Shown in pieces: positions 62,918-64,000 of a stretch of 64,000 nt of DNA (positions are counted from its first letter, which is position 1; each line of letters opens with the position of its first letter). The notes below the pieces were generated by a model, which was not told the DNA's origin, made no database searches, and saw nothing but the letters and a program-made list of their open reading frames with translations. This stretch comes from Clostridium ganghwense (GTDB lineage Bacteria; Bacillota; Clostridia; Clostridiales; Clostridiaceae): contig NZ_JAPQES010000004.1 of the NCBI RefSeq assembly GCF_026735165.1, positions 62,001-126,000 of the forward strand, read 5' to 3'. Both the position numbers and the translations under genes were made by a program.

Positions 62918-63005
62918 TTTACCTCACATATAAAAGTATAAAAAATTGTGAATACTATTGAATGTATTGTACTGATATTAAAATACTAACTCTGAGGTGA
63001 ATAAG

Positions 63006-64000
63006 ATGAATTTGTTTATACCAGATGTTGCTTATATAAATCCTGCAAGCTTAAAATATACTGCTGGAAAAACAGCGAAAGAATATTTAGAAAAACTAAA
63101 TGTTCCTATAATTAATTCTAGAAAAGTATCAATAGAAGGTGAGTCACCTAGCGAAAATTATGCTAAAGCTAAAAAAACAGTTTTCATTACTACAAACTCA
63201 CAAAAAAAATTGAGAAGCTGCAAACCATCTGCTGATTATCAATTTGCTCTATCAAGTTCATGTCCTGGTCACTGTGAGTATTGCTATTTACAAACCACTC
63301 AGGGTGAAAAACCTTTTATGAAAGTATTTGTAAATATTGAAGATATACTTAATGTTATTCAAGAACATATAGATAATAATTCACCTAACATTACTACTTT
63401 TGAATGTGGAAGCATCACTGACCCAGTAGCTCTTGAACATTTAACAGGGAATCTAAAAAAATGTATAGAATTCTTTGGAAATGCCCAAAATGGTAGGCTT
63501 AGAGTTATTACTAAATTTAATAATGTAGATTCTTTTTTAAATATAAATCACAATAAACATACAAAATTTAGATTTAGTGTTAATACAAAATATGTAATAA
63601 GTAAATTTGAACATAATACCTCTAGCTTTGAAGAAAGAATAGAAGCTGCAAGAAAAATTGCCAGTGCAGGATACCCTATAGGATTTATTATTGCACCTAT
63701 TATGATTTATGATAATTGGAAAAGTGAATATAAACAATTAATAGATACATTAAAATCTCAGCTAGAAGATTATAATGATGAAATTACTTTTGAACTTATA
63801 CAGCATAGATTTACAGATACTGCTAAAGAATTAATCCTTAAAAGATTTCCTAATACACAACTTGATATGAATGAAGAAACTAGACAATTAAAATGGGGGC
63901 CATATGGTAAATTTAAACATGTTTATCCAAAAGAAAAAAGTACAGAAATCAAAGAGTATATTTCACAACTTATAAATCAAAACTTTAAAAACGCTTTAAT
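63006..64000 (+). CDS. splB: Spore photoproduct lyase, 3' end cut by window edge
   Basis: 331 codons are present and no stop is reached; the family is about 340 residues, so only the tail is missing. Radical SAM motif C86-C90-C93 in SSSCPGHCEYCYLQTT; other family blocks are KPSADYQFA, RFSVNTKYVI, AGYPIGFIIAPI and ITFELIQHRFT. It repairs the UV-induced spore photoproduct in DNA at germination, confirming a spore former. The H-donor Cys141 of B. subtilis is Ser136 here (FECGSITDP), with Cys134 nearby and Cys72 (RSCKPSADY) as alternatives. GAGGTG precedes the ATG. A TGAATG-N17-AATACTA sequence (62959-62988) is weakly sigma-G-like but very close to the start. Confidence 0.95.
   Translation, partial: MNLFIPDVAYINPASLKYTAGKTAKEYLEKLNVPIINSRKVSIEGESPSENYAKAKKTVFITTNSQKKLRSCKPSADYQFALSSSCPGHCEYCYLQTTQGEKPFMKVFVNIEDILNVIQEHIDNNSPNITTFECGSITDPVALEHLTGNLKKCIEFFGNAQNGRLRVITKFNNVDSFLNINHNKHTKFRFSVNTKYVISKFEHNTSSFEERIEAARKIASAGYPIGFIIAPIMIYDNWKSEYKQLIDTLKSQLEDYNDEITFELIQHRFTDTAKELILKRFPNTQLDMNEETRQLKWGPYGKFKHVYPKEKSTEIKEYISQLINQNFKNAL

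Noticed and set aside
62959-62988. Sigma-G promoter for spore photoproduct lyase
   Set aside because: TGAATG-N17-AATACTA resembles the consensus, but its predicted start would fall on the Shine-Dalgarno, so I did not list it as a feature.
1-64000. CRISPR arrays, prophage, insertion sequences, tRNA or rRNA genes
   Set aside because: No regularly spaced direct repeats, no transposase, integrase or phage structural gene, and no cloverleaf or rRNA stretch was recognised in the window.

Overview
The window is strongly AT-rich and carries many genes typical of a spore-forming, anaerobic, low-GC Gram-positive, most likely a Clostridium sensu stricto species. Supporting signs are an iron-sulfur L-serine dehydratase, glutamate 2,3-aminomutase, spore photoproduct lyase, a GerS-like lipoprotein next to alr, a two-gene transketolase, many intrinsic terminators and strong Shine-Dalgarno sites. 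I cannot fix the species from sequence alone. Genome dialect is uniform, and I see no prophage, IS element, CRISPR array, rRNA or tRNA.

Region 1 (1-20.7 kb, all minus strand) is housekeeping: a cell-wall cluster (FHA protein, FtsW/RodA-type SEDS protein, penicillin-binding protein cut by the window edge); uvrBA behind a textbook promoter with an SOS (LexA) box; ftsE-ftsX-S41 protease-MinJ-like PDZ protein, an order also known from Bacillus subtilis; a YitT membrane protein; split transketolase; and acpS-nnr-gerS-like lipoprotein-alr-mazE-mazF.

Region 2 (20.7-39.8 kb) is transport, amino-acid and nucleoside metabolism: CstA-type carrier with its LytS/LytTR two-component system (probably pyruvate sensing/uptake), a small exporter, sdaAB-sdaAA, glutamate 2,3-aminomutase (identified by the Lys/Asn switch that separates it from lysine 2,3-aminomutase), a PflA-like radical SAM protein, two related orphan sensor kinases, and a deoC-pdp deoxynucleoside unit with its LacI-type regulator and two matching operators.

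Region 3 (39.8-64 kb) is accessory and signalling: a MerR-methyltransferase fusion behind a 19-bp-spacer promoter, lipoproteins, a VicKR-like two-component pair, a MutS2-like ATPase without Smr domain, a candidate independent structured ncRNA of about 270 nt with its own promoter and terminator, a LUD protein, a MarR/GNAT divergent pair with an operator array, a vanadium-haloperoxidase/PAP2-like enzyme, a tightly packed operon (YheO-type regulator, RidA, acetamidase/formamidase-like, threonine-synthase-like) that looks like an uncharacterised amino-acid catabolic pathway, an AraC regulator, a stripped-down Mur-ligase-like protein, a diguanylate cyclase, a MerR regulator divergent from a malate/lactate dehydrogenase with a Rex-like operator, a CDF cation transporter and spore photoproduct lyase running off the right edge.

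The best candidates for something undescribed are the ncRNA at 48586-48852, the RidA/acetamidase/threonine-synthase-like operon, and the glutamate 2,3-aminomutase locus bracketed by kinases that share an unusual C-terminal tail.
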